This document shows positions 25,978 through 35,038 of a stretch of 64,000 nucleotides of DNA, in pieces. Both the position numbers and the translations under genes were made by a program. How positions within the stretch are numbered: position 1 is the stretch's first letter; every line of letters starts with the position of its first letter. Source of the DNA: an uncultured Muribaculaceae bacterium (GTDB lineage: Bacteria > Bacteroidota > Bacteroidia > Bacteroidales > Muribaculaceae); NCBI GenBank assembly GCA_905233845.1, contig CAJOFH010000018.1:1-64000 (forward strand), read 5' to 3'. A model generated the notes under the pieces. That model was not told the origin of the DNA. It was given only the letters and a program-made list of their open reading frames with translations, and made no database searches.

Positions 25978-28770
25978 TTAATTATCTTTTTCGTTTTCTA
26001 AATCGTCAAATAGCCGCGTTTGCCCTGTGAGTTTGTCTCGAACTTCTTGCTGGTCGATGTCGCTTGGGGTGTCGATTTGCTGTTCAGAATCTTGTTCAAT
26101 CTCGACAGGCTCTTCTTCCACAATGCGTGGATCCAACTCAGTCACCGTGTCCACCTTGTAGTTTGTTAGACGTTTTCCTTTAGCGTGGAAGCTCTTGACA
26201 GCTATAAATTCCTCGGCATCGACGATGAGGTTGTCGCGCACACTGTCATCGCCTCCAAATTTCACCTCAAAACGTGGATATTTCTTGTCGGAGAGCAGGA
26301 TAAGCGACGAGTCGGGATTGTCGCCAATCATGCGCTGCTTTTTGTTGTTGTCGTCGAGCGTGAACCGCTTGAGGTATACATAACCTTGGTCGGCATCGTT
26401 GAGGATGGCTGTCCACACGATAGATGGGTCATATTTCATGATGCGCAGAATGCCTTCCTCATAGTGGTTGGTCGCCTCGTGAGTTGTGGTGTAGAAGTCG
26501 CCATTCTTCATGATGACTAAAATCCGGTCTTCGCCAGCGAACTTGCCGAGTGAGACTCCGTGACCCTCGTAGTTGATGCGCAGGATGTCCTGGTCGAAGA
26601 ATACCTCACGGTCATCGAGCGTGGAGCGTCCATGCTCTTTGAGAGTGATGCGGTGAATCTCGTTCTTTGTCACCATGTTTCCGCGAACCGTACGGCCCTT
26701 GATAGCCATGTCGGCGAGATCCACATCGAACTGCAGCACGCGCAGATGCTTCTTTGGCTTTAGCGTAATGCGCAACACCTCGGCCTCTCCGTTAGGGTTA
26801 ACGGTGAACCATAGCACCTTAGAGCCTGGCTTGCCTTGTGTGATATCATATTCTCTGTCGCGAGTAACTCCAGTTACTGCGAAACGTTTCATGTAGGTTG
26901 TTCCGCCCTTACCATCGGTGTAGAGAGCGTTGAAGATTGTGCGTGTGTCGTTTCGTTTGTATACTCCCACATGCATCACATTCTTGCCCACATAGATTTT
27001 CTCGGCAACCTTAGTCACTTTGTATTTGCCATCCTTGTAGAATATGATAATGTCATCGATGTCGCTACAGTTGCAGATGTACTCATCCTTTTTAAGCGAC
27101 GTGCCGATAAAGCCTTCCTGACGGTTGATGTAAAGTTTCTCGTTGGCCTCGGCAACCTTGCTTGCGACGATGGTGTCGAAGTCGCGGATTGTGGTGCGTC
27201 GTGGGTGCAGATGACCATATTTCTTCTTCAGATTCTCATACCAGTTGATGGTGTGCTCCACGAGGTGTGCCAACTTATAGTCGATGTCAGCAAGTCGCTC
27301 ATTGAGCATGGCAATGTAGTTGTCGGCCTTGTCGCTGTTGAACTTGACGATGCGCTTCATCTTAATCTCCATGAGCCTGAGGATGTCGTCGCGAGTTATT
27401 TCGCGGTAGAACTGTGGCTTGAAGGGCTCCAGTCGCTTGTCGATGTGCTTAACAGCAGCGTCCTCGTCCTTGGCCTGCTCATATCCTCGGTCCTTGTAGA
27501 TGCGTTCCTCGATGAAGATTTTCTCAAGCGAAGCAAAGAACAGCGACTCCATAGTTTCGAGTCGTTGAATCTCAAGTTCGCGCTTGAGGATATCCTTTGT
27601 ATGGTCAACGCTGAATTTGAGAAGGTGGGTGGCGGTGAGGAATTGTGGTTTCTCGTCTTTGATGACGCAGATGTTAGGAGAAATACTTGTCTCGCAGTCG
27701 CTGAAGGCATAGAGCGCGTCGATGGCCTTGTCGCTTGATGTACCTGGCTGCAGAGTGACGATAATCTCGGCAGTTGATGAGGTATTGTCCTCTACCTTTC
27801 TAATTTTTATCTTGCCTTTCTCAGCAGCTTTCAGGATTGAGTCGATAAGTGTGCTGGTGGTTTTTCCGTAGGGCAGATCCTTGACAATCAAAGTCTTGTT
27901 GTCAAGTTTTTCGATTTTAGTTCTCACGCGGATGCTGCCACCTCGCTCACCATCTCGGTAATTATTCACGTCGACATATCCGCCAGTGGGGAAGTCGGGA
28001 TAGAGCTGGAACTCCTCACCCTTAAGGTAGCTCACAGCTGCATCGAGTATCTCGTTGAAGTTATGTGGCAATATTTTGCATGATAGTCCCACAGCGATAC
28101 CCTCGGCACCCTGTGCCAAAAGCAATGGGAATCTTACTGGTAGAGTGATGGGTTCTCGGTTGCGTCCGTCATAACTCATTGTCCAGTCGGTGACCTTATT
28201 GTCGAATGCAACCTCAAGAGCAAACTCACTCAGACGTGCCTCGATGTAACGAGGTGCAGCTGCTCCATCGCCAGTGAGAATGTTGCCCCAGTTACCTTGG
28301 GTATCGATGAGTAGTTCCTTTTGCCCAAGTTGTACCAATGCGTCGCCAATTGAGGCATCGCCGTGAGGGTGGTAGTGCATGGTGTCGCCCACGATACCTG
28401 CAACCTTGGTGTAATGGCCGTCGTCGCTCTCCTTCATGACGTGGAGTATGCGTCGCTGCACAGGTTTGAGACCATCCTCGATGTGTGGGATGGCGCGCTC
28501 AAGGATTACGTAACTGGCATAGTCGATGAACCAGTTCTCATACATTCCCGAGAGTTTGAGGCGCTTGTCTTTTTTTGCGCCTTCAGCGCGAGGAACAGGA
28601 AATGAGGATTGGGGCGTGTTTGACTCAGTTGACTCGCCAGACTCAGTCATACTCCCCCCGGCCCCCTCTATCTTAGAAGGTGACCTGTCGCGTGACTCAC
28701 TTGATTCACCTGACTCAGTGTTGTCTTTGATGGGTTCCAGCTCTTCAGGTATGTTATTGTCGTTGTTCAT
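25978..28770 (-). CDS. parC: DNA topoisomerase IV subunit A (ParC/GyrA family)
   Basis: 930 residues. With its partner subunit it passes one DNA duplex through another to unlink daughter chromosomes. An unusual N-terminal stretch of about 70 residues is rich in Ser, Glu and Pro. The breakage domain then starts at YASYVILERAIPHIEDGLKPVQRRIL. The catalytic Tyr is in APRYIEARLS and MHYHPHGDASIG is intact. The C-terminal beta-propeller is of the ParC-like form without a clear GyrA box, so topoisomerase IV fits better than gyrase. No parE neighbour is in the window. It heads a five-gene operon. Confidence 0.93.
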   Translation of the reverse strand: MNNDNNIPEELEPIKDNTESGESSESRDRSPSKIEGAGGSMTESGESTESNTPQSSFPVPRAEGAKKDKRLKLSGMYENWFIDYASYVILERAIPHIEDGLKPVQRRILHVMKESDDGHYTKVAGIVGDTMHYHPHGDASIGDALVQLGQKELLIDTQGNWGNILTGDGAAAPRYIEARLSEFALEVAFDNKVTDWTMSYDGRNREPITLPVRFPLLLAQGAEGIAVGLSCKILPHNFNEILDAAVSYLKGEEFQLYPDFPTGGYVDVNNYRDGERGGSIRVRTKIEKLDNKTLIVKDLPYGKTTSTLIDSILKAAEKGKIKIRKVEDNTSSTAEIIVTLQPGTSSDKAIDALYAFSDCETSISPNICVIKDEKPQFLTATHLLKFSVDHTKDILKRELEIQRLETMESLFFASLEKIFIEERIYKDRGYEQAKDEDAAVKHIDKRLEPFKPQFYREITRDDILRLMEIKMKRIVKFNSDKADNYIAMLNERLADIDYKLAHLVEHTINWYENLKKKYGHLHPRRTTIRDFDTIVASKVAEANEKLYINRQEGFIGTSLKKDEYICNCSDIDDIIIFYKDGKYKVTKVAEKIYVGKNVMHVGVYKRNDTRTIFNALYTDGKGGTTYMKRFAVTGVTRDREYDITQGKPGSKVLWFTVNPNGEAEVLRITLKPKKHLRVLQFDVDLADMAIKGRTVRGNMVTKNEIHRITLKEHGRSTLDDREVFFDQDILRINYEGHGVSLGKFAGEDRILVIMKNGDFYTTTHEATNHYEEGILRIMKYDPSIVWTAILNDADQGYVYLKRFTLDDNNKKQRMIGDNPDSSLILLSDKKYPRFEVKFGGDDSVRDNLIVDAEEFIAVKSFHAKGKRLTNYKVDTVTELDPRIVEEEPVEIEQDSEQQIDTPSDIDQQEVRDKLTGQTRLFDDLENEKDN

Positions 28771-28811
28771 TAATATGCGTATATAAAATACCTATTATAG
28801 TAAATATTCGA

Positions 28812-28819
28812 CAAAGTTA
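28812..28819 (-). promoter_or_regulatory. -7 box for the parC operon
   Basis: TAACTTTG on the minus strand, 42 bases before the parC ATG. No TTG stands at the expected -33 position. Confidence 0.4.
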
Positions 28820-28879
28820 GTAATTTTTGGTGAAAGAAATGATATTACAATATTTTTTTGTGTACATTTGTGTCATAAA

Positions 28880-30346
28880 ATGATTAAAAACGTGAAGAAC
28901 TTTTTATTTGTGATGGGCAGTCTGGTGCTTGCATTGTTATCGGCGTTGCCTATCGAAGGTGCCCCAATGAAGAAAGAGATTGGAAATAAAATAATGGTAA
29001 TCAGTGACCCACATTTGCTGGCGCCGTCGCTTATTGGTGATGGCAAGGCTTCGCAGCATCTTGCCACAAGCGACATGAAGTTGGTACTTGAGAGCGACAT
29101 GATAATAGGGCACATGGTTGACGAGATGATAAAGGAGAAGCCAGACTTTGTGCTTATCACTGGTGATCTCACCTTCAATGGTGCTCGCGCGAGCCATGAG
29201 CAGATGGTTCGGCATCTTGAGAGGCTGTCGCAAGCTGGCATTAGATGTTTTGTTATCCCTGGCAATCACGACGTGAATTGTCCTTATAGCAAGAGCTACA
29301 TTGGCGATGTTGCCGAGGTGGTAGAGACAATTGGCAGTGAGGACTTTGCCCAGCTTTACTCTTATTTTGGTTATGGTAAAGGGTCAGAGCTTGATTCTAA
29401 TTCATTGAGTTACACTTGTGAGCTTGTTCCTGGGTTGGTGCTGCTGTGCATCGACAGTAACCTTTACAATGATAACCAACTTGGCGCTCAAATCGTTTAC
29501 CACAATGATGGTATTGTAAAGCCTAAGACGCTTGAGTGGATAAAGAAGCAACTGGCAAAGGCAAAGAGTGGTGGCAAACGTGTGATTGCTCTGATGCATC
29601 ACCACTTGGTGGAGCATATCGATGGTGAGAGCAAACTGCTGCCCAATTATATAGTTGCCAATCATGAAGAGGTGTCGCAAGTTCTCAGAGATGGTGGCGT
29701 TAAGGTTGTTTTCACTGGTCATCTGCACATCACTGATGCCGCCATTTGTGATGGAATAGTGGATGTTGCTACTGGTTCGGCGTCGACCTATCCACTTCCA
29801 ATTCGCACGCTGACGATTGACCCATCGCTTGAGATGTTAACTATTGATACCCGCTTCTTTGACGGCCTTGACGAGGGTGTCTTGTTGCTGGGAAAGCATA
29901 AGATAGAGAATGGAGCTGATGCTCTTGCGGCTCTGGTGTCGCGGCGATTGTGGTCGAAGATGAAAGGTCGCATGGAACAACTCAAATTGATGCTCGCCAT
30001 GCAAGGAATGGAAGTGAAGAGTTTGCCTCAGGATGCCCAGGAATTGAGCGAACTGCTGCTGCGCCATTTGCGTGAGCCTTTGACTCATAGTCTTGTGAGT
30101 GTGTCGCGTGGTGGTGAAGACCCGCAGCAGGCTGCAGCTGTGATTGATGCCATCAGGCAGGGTGTGAGAGGTATGGTCTTAGAGCTGATTCCTGAGAACG
30201 GCGAAATGATTGTCGACTTCTTGATCAGTGAGCTTATGCCTCGCGTGGAGCCAATGCTTCGCAGCGCTCTTGAAGACATAAACCAAGTGGGCAGCGACAA
30301 AGAGAGCAAAACTGATGATCACAGGTTGAAGATAATAATAAAGTAA
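28880..30346 (+). CDS. Exported calcineurin-like metallophosphoesterase
   Basis: 488 residues from the ATG at 28880; an upstream TTG in frame is less likely. A hydrophobic N-terminus (FLFVMGSLVLALLSALP) suggests export or anchoring. Metal-binding motifs of the calcineurin-like fold are in order: ISDPHLLAP, ITGDLTFNGA, IPGNHDVN, ALMHHHL and FTGHLHITD. A helical C-terminal part (about 350-488) has no family I know. It may hydrolyse nucleotides, phospholipids or another phosphoester in the periplasm. A TACATTTG at 28863-28870 could be its -7 box. It is single, with its own hairpin after the stop. Confidence 0.88.
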   Translation: MIKNVKNFLFVMGSLVLALLSALPIEGAPMKKEIGNKIMVISDPHLLAPSLIGDGKASQHLATSDMKLVLESDMIIGHMVDEMIKEKPDFVLITGDLTFNGARASHEQMVRHLERLSQAGIRCFVIPGNHDVNCPYSKSYIGDVAEVVETIGSEDFAQLYSYFGYGKGSELDSNSLSYTCELVPGLVLLCIDSNLYNDNQLGAQIVYHNDGIVKPKTLEWIKKQLAKAKSGGKRVIALMHHHLVEHIDGESKLLPNYIVANHEEVSQVLRDGGVKVVFTGHLHITDAAICDGIVDVATGSASTYPLPIRTLTIDPSLEMLTIDTRFFDGLDEGVLLLGKHKIENGADALAALVSRRLWSKMKGRMEQLKLMLAMQGMEVKSLPQDAQELSELLLRHLREPLTHSLVSVSRGGEDPQQAAAVIDAIRQGVRGMVLELIPENGEMIVDFLISELMPRVEPMLRSALEDINQVGSDKESKTDDHRLKIIIK

Positions 30347-30373
30347 TAAGTTACAAGTAACAAATAACAACAA

Positions 30374-30418
30374 TGCAACAAGGCAATGGTGATGAGCTCT
30401 GCTTTGTTGCAATTTTTT
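30374..30418 (+). terminator. Terminator after the metallophosphoesterase gene
   Basis: TGCAACAAGGCA pairs with TGCTTTGTTGCA, one mismatch, followed by six T. Confidence 0.75.
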
Positions 30419-30456
30419 AGTGAATTAGTTAATGTTTAGTTAAAAGTGGCACGTTT

Positions 30457-30489
30457 TTTGCTTATGTGTTTTAAACTTCGATATCTTTG
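30457..30489 (+). promoter_or_regulatory. Promoter of the GYF_2 protein gene
   Basis: TTTG (30457-30460), 21 bases, TATCTTTG (30482-30489). The leader to the ATG at 30586 is about 90 bases. Confidence 0.6.
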
Positions 30490-30585
30490 CGACATCTAAG
30501 AGTCGAAATGACGAGATAACAAAAAATTCTATTTATAGAAGCAACAATTTTTCATTTGTTCAACTTTAAAATGTTATTAGGTACT

Positions 30586-31551
30586 ATGGAATTTTTTATT
30601 ATTAGAAATGATGAACAACAGGGCCCCTTCACCCTTGAGCAACTGAGTGGCATGAACATTATGCCTGAGACTCCCGTGTGGACAGAAGGGATGCCTGAAT
30701 GGACCACCGCCGACAAGGTAGCCGAACTTCAGCCTCTTGTGGCTTATGCTCCACGCCTTGACGGTCAAGCCGTCCCTCCGGTTATGCCGCAAGGTTCGGC
30801 TCCTCAGCCCCCACAGTGGAACAATGCGCCATATCAGCAGGCACCATATACAGCAACGCCTCAGCAGCCCTACAGCTATGAAGCACCTCAGCAGCCACAG
30901 TATGCTGCACCTGTAGCTCCCAAACCCAAGAAGAGCCACACTGCGTTGTGGGTGACATTGGCTATAGTTGCTGTGCTAGCAGGTGTTCTTGCAATCACTA
31001 ACCCCGACAAGAAGGATCATTGTGATGCCATCTCAAGCGTAACTACCGATTGGACACAGGAGAAGATAGGAAATGTTTTTGGCGGTTTTGTTGGTGGTGT
31101 GAGTAAGATTGTTACCAAGCCATTGGTTAGTGCGGCAATTGAAAGTGCTGTTGACGTTAAACCTTATGGTTTGTTCTCAATTGGTTACATAGGCGAAACC
31201 AAGGTGTCGTTAGGAATTTTGGGCCATGTTTTCACCTTCAACAAGTCTCAAATTGACGAGAAGATCGAAGAGGTTATAGGTGTAAAGACCAACGACGCTC
31301 TAGATGCGATAAAGGGTGGCATAAGTGATATCTTCTCTAGTAACGACGAGGAATCAACAGATAACTTGAAGAATGAGGCTCCCGAAGCCAATTCTGAATC
31401 AAATGACGAGGAGGTGACCGCCGAGGACCGCGTTGAGAGTGATTTTGACATGTCCGAAGAAGTTGACACTATTCTCAAGACCATTACAAAAGAAGGAGCC
31501 AAGGCCGCTGGCAAAGCCATCGACAAGGCTATTGACGAGATGTTTAACTGA
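30586..31551 (+). CDS. GYF_2-domain membrane protein
   Basis: 321 residues from the ATG at 30586, chosen because the domain starts at once (FFIIRNDEQQGPFTLEQL), which is the GYF_2 (DUF4339) pattern; EGMPEWTTADKV continues it. A Pro/Gln/Tyr-rich linker follows (about 70-120), then one membrane helix (ALWVTLAIVAVLAGVLA). The C-terminal region has a DUF4359-like globular part (GLFSIGYIGETKVSLGILGHVF) and ends in an acidic stretch and an amphipathic helix. GYF_2 proteins in Bacteroidetes often present a Pro-binding domain inside the cell and an attached domain across the membrane. The role is unknown. Confidence 0.82.
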   Translation: MEFFIIRNDEQQGPFTLEQLSGMNIMPETPVWTEGMPEWTTADKVAELQPLVAYAPRLDGQAVPPVMPQGSAPQPPQWNNAPYQQAPYTATPQQPYSYEAPQQPQYAAPVAPKPKKSHTALWVTLAIVAVLAGVLAITNPDKKDHCDAISSVTTDWTQEKIGNVFGGFVGGVSKIVTKPLVSAAIESAVDVKPYGLFSIGYIGETKVSLGILGHVFTFNKSQIDEKIEEVIGVKTNDALDAIKGGISDIFSSNDEESTDNLKNEAPEANSESNDEEVTAEDRVESDFDMSEEVDTILKTITKEGAKAAGKAIDKAIDEMFN

Positions 31552-31581
31552 TATTTAGGGATTTAGATTTAGTATATTTAA

Positions 31582-31618
31582 AGTCGGAGGCTCACTACCA
31601 TGCGAGTCTCCGACTGTT
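31582..31618. terminator. Convergent terminator
   Basis: AGTCGGAGGCTC and GAGTCTCCGACT pair around a 10-base loop. TTTTAT follows on the plus strand. It sits between convergent genes. Confidence 0.8.
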
Positions 31619-32062
31619 TTATAGTTCGTCATGGGCGAAAGCGATCATGAGTTTTGTTTTGTATCGTCGCCACTCCAGGTTGAATATGCTGCTGCCATAT
31701 TCCATGCCTCTTGGGTCGATTTCGCCGTAGAATCTCATTAGCAGGAAGTGTGCCAGCAGTGCCACCACTGTGTCGTGCAATGCTGTGTCAAACCCTAGTT
31801 TGGGTGGATTGTTGAAGCCGAAAGTCATGACTATGTTGTGCGAATCGATGTTTGGGTTGTAGTTGTCGAATTGCAGATACCCCATTACCCGTTGTCTTAG
31901 GTCGGCATAACCTTCTTTGAGTTTGAGCAGTAATATGTTTCGGTTGTCGGGAGTGAGGATGCGCACGTTTTCGTTGTGTGCGCCATACCATGCGCTTTGT
32001 GCATAGACGTAGTTCAGGATTTCATCAAAGTCGATGTTGATGGTTACAGTGTGTTTTTTCAT
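31619..32062 (-). CDS. Small cytoplasmic protein of unknown function
   Basis: 147 residues from the ATG at 32062; the open extension upstream overlaps the preceding gene and is not needed. No signal peptide or membrane helix. It starts MKKHTVTINIDFDEILNYVY and has an alpha/beta look with aromatic residues. Small proteins of this kind occur in Bacteroidales phage-like or mobile regions, but I cannot assign a family. It follows another unknown gene by 26 bases and both appear to share the promoter at 32602-32633. Confidence 0.65.
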   Translation of the reverse strand: MKKHTVTINIDFDEILNYVYAQSAWYGAHNENVRILTPDNRNILLLKLKEGYADLRQRVMGYLQFDNYNPNIDSHNIVMTFGFNNPPKLGFDTALHDTVVALLAHFLLMRFYGEIDPRGMEYGSSIFNLEWRRYKTKLMIAFAHDEL

Positions 32063-32088
32063 GAGTTTAAAGATTGAGAAGTGGGTGT

Positions 32089-32538
32089 TTAGGCAGCACG
32101 TCCGTAGGGCTTGCGGCAATTCATTCGGCTCAGTTCTCGCTTGATAATTACCCAAGCGTGCTCTTGAGTTAGGAAGAATCGTGAGGCTCGACATTGGTCG
32201 AGAACGATGTCTAGGGCTTTAGCAATCGACATTTTGTCTTGCTCAATTAGGCATTTTACCTTTTTTGTGATGTCGAGCCACATCTCGCGGGTCACATTGC
32301 TCTTGAAGTGAATGGTGTCTTCTCCCATGAGCAACTTGGGTACTACAAGGTAGGCTCGGTCGAACCCCACATGGTAACGCGGTGTGCCAGTGTTGATGGC
32401 AGTAGAAAGAGCCACTTGTCGCAAGTTTTTGACCTGTCGTTTCCTGAGATTGTCGTAGATATCGCAGTACAGCTCGGTTAGCTGTCGGTCGCGCTCATCG
32501 CGTCGTTGAGCGCTTTCGCTCTTGTTCAGGTAATTCAT
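32089..32538 (-). CDS. Small basic protein of unknown function
   Basis: 149 residues, rich in Arg and Lys, with no export signal. The first half looks helical (RDERDRQLTELYCDIYDNL) and may be a DNA-binding fold; RQVKNLRQVALSTAINTGTPRY could be a helix-turn-helix. I do not recognise the family. It is first in a two-gene unit behind a promoter that overlaps a perfect inverted repeat (GCGAAC TATT GTTCGC), which would fit autoregulation. That is inference. Confidence 0.65.
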   Translation of the reverse strand: MNYLNKSESAQRRDERDRQLTELYCDIYDNLRKRQVKNLRQVALSTAINTGTPRYHVGFDRAYLVVPKLLMGEDTIHFKSNVTREMWLDITKKVKCLIEQDKMSIAKALDIVLDQCRASRFFLTQEHAWVIIKRELSRMNCRKPYGRAA

Positions 32539-32581
32539 TTGTCGTGTAATAGAATTAAGGTGAATAATCTGTTTTAGTAGT

Positions 32582-32633
32582 GCGAACTATTGTTCGCGAT
32601 GCAAAGATAATATGGAGTAATGGTAAAATGCAA
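32582..32633 (-). promoter_or_regulatory. Promoter with overlapping inverted repeat (possible operator)
   Basis: Minus strand: TTG (32633-32631), 21 bases, TATCTTTG (32609-32602). Just downstream, at the expected RNA start, lies the perfect inverted repeat GCGAAC-TATT-GTTCGC (32582-32597). A repressor bound there would block transcription. Confidence 0.5.
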
Positions 32634-32674
32634 ATTATTTAAGGTAATTTCACAATATTATGATTATCCCAATG

Positions 32675-32708
32675 CAAAAAAGAGACTTGGGGTTAGACCT
32701 CAAGTCTC
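32675..32708 (-). terminator. Terminator after the anti-sigma/barrel gene
   Basis: Minus strand: GAGACTTG with CAAGTCTC plus inner GC pairs, followed by six T. Confidence 0.7.
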
Positions 32709-32734
32709 AAAAATATGTTGTGTTAAAGAGTTAT

Positions 32735-33784
32735 TTAGAAGTCAAATGATAGACCAAGCTGGAGGTTGAAATTGAGTGGATGTTCGTTTCGTTGGGTGTT
32801 GAGCGGCATTGTTGTGATGTAGTGCGAGAGCTTGGGTGAAAGGTAGACACCCACGTTGCGAGTGAAGTTGTACTTCAACCCGGCAATGGCGTGAATCGAC
32901 CATTGCAGTCGTTTGATTGATTGACTCTCGTTGTTGAATTTTGCCGATACCACTTTCTCAACGAGAGCTTCTCCTCCAATGAAAGAGCTGAGCCCCCGGT
33001 ATTTCCAGAAGTTCCATCTCATGCCGAATGGCAGACCAATGAGCTTGATGTTCTGTTTAAATTCAGGAGCACCATTGTCGGGAGTAACATCGCTCGACAT
33101 TGAGGTGAAGTTCAGTCCTATGCTGCCATACACGTTTTTCAATATTTTCTTGTTGAAAGTGACGCCCGCAGTTAGTGGCATGTGGTGATGGTAGTTGTAG
33201 TTGACTGGTGGTGCCGCCTTGGGCGATACGCCTTGAGCTGCTGGTGCCATCATCATGGGTGGGTTGTTGCTTGGGGGCAGGAGCATCTGTGCCGTAGAAC
33301 CGTTGACAGTGGAGTTGTGGTCGGTGGAAATCATGCCGTTGCCATAAGCTGCAAGGAGCATCGTGTTTTGCTTAGGCTGCTTGTTGTTAGCCATTTTCTC
33401 GCGTGCTTCCCGTCGAGCGTTGGCATCGTAGATGAGGTGTTGCTGATAGGTACTGTCGCTGTAGACTTTCCAGGGATCCATGGCTTCGTGGTTCATGACA
33501 TTGTCGTACTCAGCATACAGCTCTTCGAGAGCCTTCATAGTCTCGATGTCGTAGAAGTACTCTTCGGGGTCAAATTCATTGTCATCAAATTCGTTAGCGT
33601 CAAACTCGTTGGCATAGAATTCTTCTTCTTCTTCGTCTAAATATCGCCGGATGGGCTCCTCGTCAGGGGTGTAGGTCGGAGTAGAGTGGTGGTGATAGCC
33701 AGTTTTAGTGCTATGAAGATTGGTTGTTCCGTGGCTTGCGCGTAGTGGCTTGCTTGTGATACCAGTGTTTTTGTTTTTTGCCAA
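32735..33784 (-). CDS. C-terminal part of a broken anti-sigma / outer-membrane barrel protein
   Basis: The frame is open up to 33931 but has no ATG near its beginning; the TTG at 33784 would give 349 residues. It holds a low-complexity linker with many acidic residues (EEEEEFYANEFDANEF) and a C-terminal barrel-like domain of about 150 residues ending in Phe (LGLSFDF), as outer-membrane barrels do. Its intact paralogue at 49998-51281 joins an anti-sigma N-terminus, one helix, a linker and the same kind of barrel in one chain. Removing one A from the AAAA run (33921-33924, TTTT on +) fuses this frame to the fragment at 33891-34196. So it is most likely the second half of a frameshifted gene. 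Confidence 0.7.
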   Translation of the reverse strand: MAKNKNTGITSKPLRASHGTTNLHSTKTGYHHHSTPTYTPDEEPIRRYLDEEEEEFYANEFDANEFDDNEFDPEEYFYDIETMKALEELYAEYDNVMNHEAMDPWKVYSDSTYQQHLIYDANARREAREKMANNKQPKQNTMLLAAYGNGMISTDHNSTVNGSTAQMLLPPSNNPPMMMAPAAQGVSPKAAPPVNYNYHHHMPLTAGVTFNKKILKNVYGSIGLNFTSMSSDVTPDNGAPEFKQNIKLIGLPFGMRWNFWKYRGLSSFIGGEALVEKVVSAKFNNESQSIKRLQWSIHAIAGLKYNFTRNVGVYLSPKLSHYITTMPLNTQRNEHPLNFNLQLGLSFDF

Positions 33785-33890
33785 AGTGGGAATTGGAGCA
33801 GATATTGGAGCCTGCTTGGGTGACTGTGTGTTGTTTTGTGCAAGTTGTGATTGGATGCTGGTGGGCAGCGTGGCAGCTGAGGGTGTTGCA

Positions 33891-34196
33891 TCAGCATTTG
33901 GAGAGCTTATTGTAGAGTCGTTTTGGTTTCTTTATCTGCTGAGCTAGGGGAACTGGCTGTTGTTCATCATTGGCGTTGTAGACCATTACTCCAGTGGCGA
34001 CAACTATGGCAACAGTGGCAGCTGCAGCAATGCCTTTCCACCATTTAGTGGAAATAGCACGTTGCTTGAGCTTTGGAGCTTGTTTGGGTAGGGCGCTGGC
34101 AATAGCCTCCCATGTGCCCTCGGGAACTTGACGAGTGGCATTGTCGGCTTTGTTTTTTATGGCCTCTATCCAGTTGTTGTTTATATCGTTGCTCAT
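33891..34196 (-). CDS. N-terminal part of anti-sigma / barrel protein (frameshifted)
   Basis: 101 residues. It starts with a cytoplasmic anti-sigma-like segment (VPEGTWEAIASALPKQ), followed by a membrane helix (GIAAAATVAIVVATGVMVY). The frame ends at TGA about ten codons after the probable frameshift site at 33921-33924. The same layout, with VPEGTW matched by MPEPEGLWHDI, opens the intact 427-residue paralogue at 49998-51281. It starts six bases after the ECF sigma gene stop, which supports a sigma / anti-sigma pair. If the frameshift is real, the fragment could still bind the sigma factor. Confidence 0.75.
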   Translation of the reverse strand: MSNDINNNWIEAIKNKADNATRQVPEGTWEAIASALPKQAPKLKQRAISTKWWKGIAAAATVAIVVATGVMVYNANDEQQPVPLAQQIKKPKRLYNKLSKC

Positions 34197-34202
34197 ACGT
34201 GT

Positions 34203-34769
34203 TTATTCGTTTTGTTTTTTGACATACTCCTTAATCTTAGTGGCGAGTAGTGCTTTGGCTCTTGCCAGCTGCGAAGAGGAGGTCTTCTCGCTGATGCCCA
34301 GTTGTTCGGCAATTTCCTGATGTGAGAATCCATCGAGGCAGTAAAGGTTGAAGACCGTTCGGTATCCATCGGGTAGCTCGGCAATGAGTTTCAAGATTGT
34401 GTCTATGTCAAGTCTGTTGATACCGTAAGTAGTCTCTTCGTCGATGTCATCGGGTGGTTTTGAGATCCCTGCGGAATTAAAACTTGTAGTTTTTAGTCGT
34501 TTTTTGTCACGCAAGAAATTCAGGGACCTTGTCACGGCGACGCGTGTGAGCCACGCCTTTAAAGAACCCTCTCCTTTCCACTTGAAGAACTTGAAGGTGG
34601 AGAAGATTGTCAAGAACGTTTCTTGTAGCACGTCTTTAGCGTCGTCATCGTCGCCAATATAACGGTAGATGACCGCCATCAGGAACGGAGAATATCTGTC
34701 AAAGAGCTCACGCTGGGCAATGGGATTGCCCTGCTTACAACCTTGTGTGATATCTCTTTCGCTCATCAT
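34203..34769 (-). CDS. ECF-type RNA polymerase sigma factor
   Basis: 188 residues. Region 2 is visible as AVIYRYIGDDDDAKDVLQETFLTIF with the following WKGEGSLKAWLTRVAVTRS, and region 4 as LPDGYRTVFNLYCLDGFSHQEIAEQLGISEKT, whose helix-turn-helix reads -35 type sequence. It is followed directly by an anti-sigma-like gene. A TAATTTTG on the minus strand at 34805-34798 could be its -7 box. It is paralogous to the factor at 51278-51859 and the two share gene order, so this is one of two related modules. Confidence 0.93.
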   Translation of the reverse strand: MMSERDITQGCKQGNPIAQRELFDRYSPFLMAVIYRYIGDDDDAKDVLQETFLTIFSTFKFFKWKGEGSLKAWLTRVAVTRSLNFLRDKKRLKTTSFNSAGISKPPDDIDEETTYGINRLDIDTILKLIAELPDGYRTVFNLYCLDGFSHQEIAEQLGISEKTSSSQLARAKALLATKIKEYVKKQNE

Positions 34770-34973
34770 GCTGCTAATAGTTTTACCGCGCGAGGTGCAA
34801 AATTACTGCATCCTTTCTTGAAAAAAAATTTTTTTTCGCAAAAAATGCGTCAGCGTTCATTGAGCAGATGCTTTTTGTGGCTTAAGAGATTTCGCTGGCA
34901 AAATTGTCATTCTATAAACACCGCAAGGTGTGAAATACTGCATCATTTATGCGATAATTTCACTTTTTAACAT

Positions 34974-35012
34974 AAAAAAGCACCAAAGGGCCGCTTTTCG
35001 ACCATTTGGTGC
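34974..35012 (-). terminator. Terminator of the dockerin-SusD gene
   Basis: Minus strand: GCACCAAA pairs with TTTGGTGC with further GC pairs inside, followed by six T. Confidence 0.8.
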
Positions 35013-35038
35013 CTTAATTCCGATATGTAATTTAACAA

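Noticed and set aside
26836..27738. 300-codon frame opposite parC
   Set aside because: It is a shadow of parC without promoter, start context or domain.
31619..32538. Prophage or conjugative-element remnant
   Set aside because: The two small genes have the general look of mobile-region proteins, but no integrase, portal, relaxase or attachment site is present, so I do not call an element.
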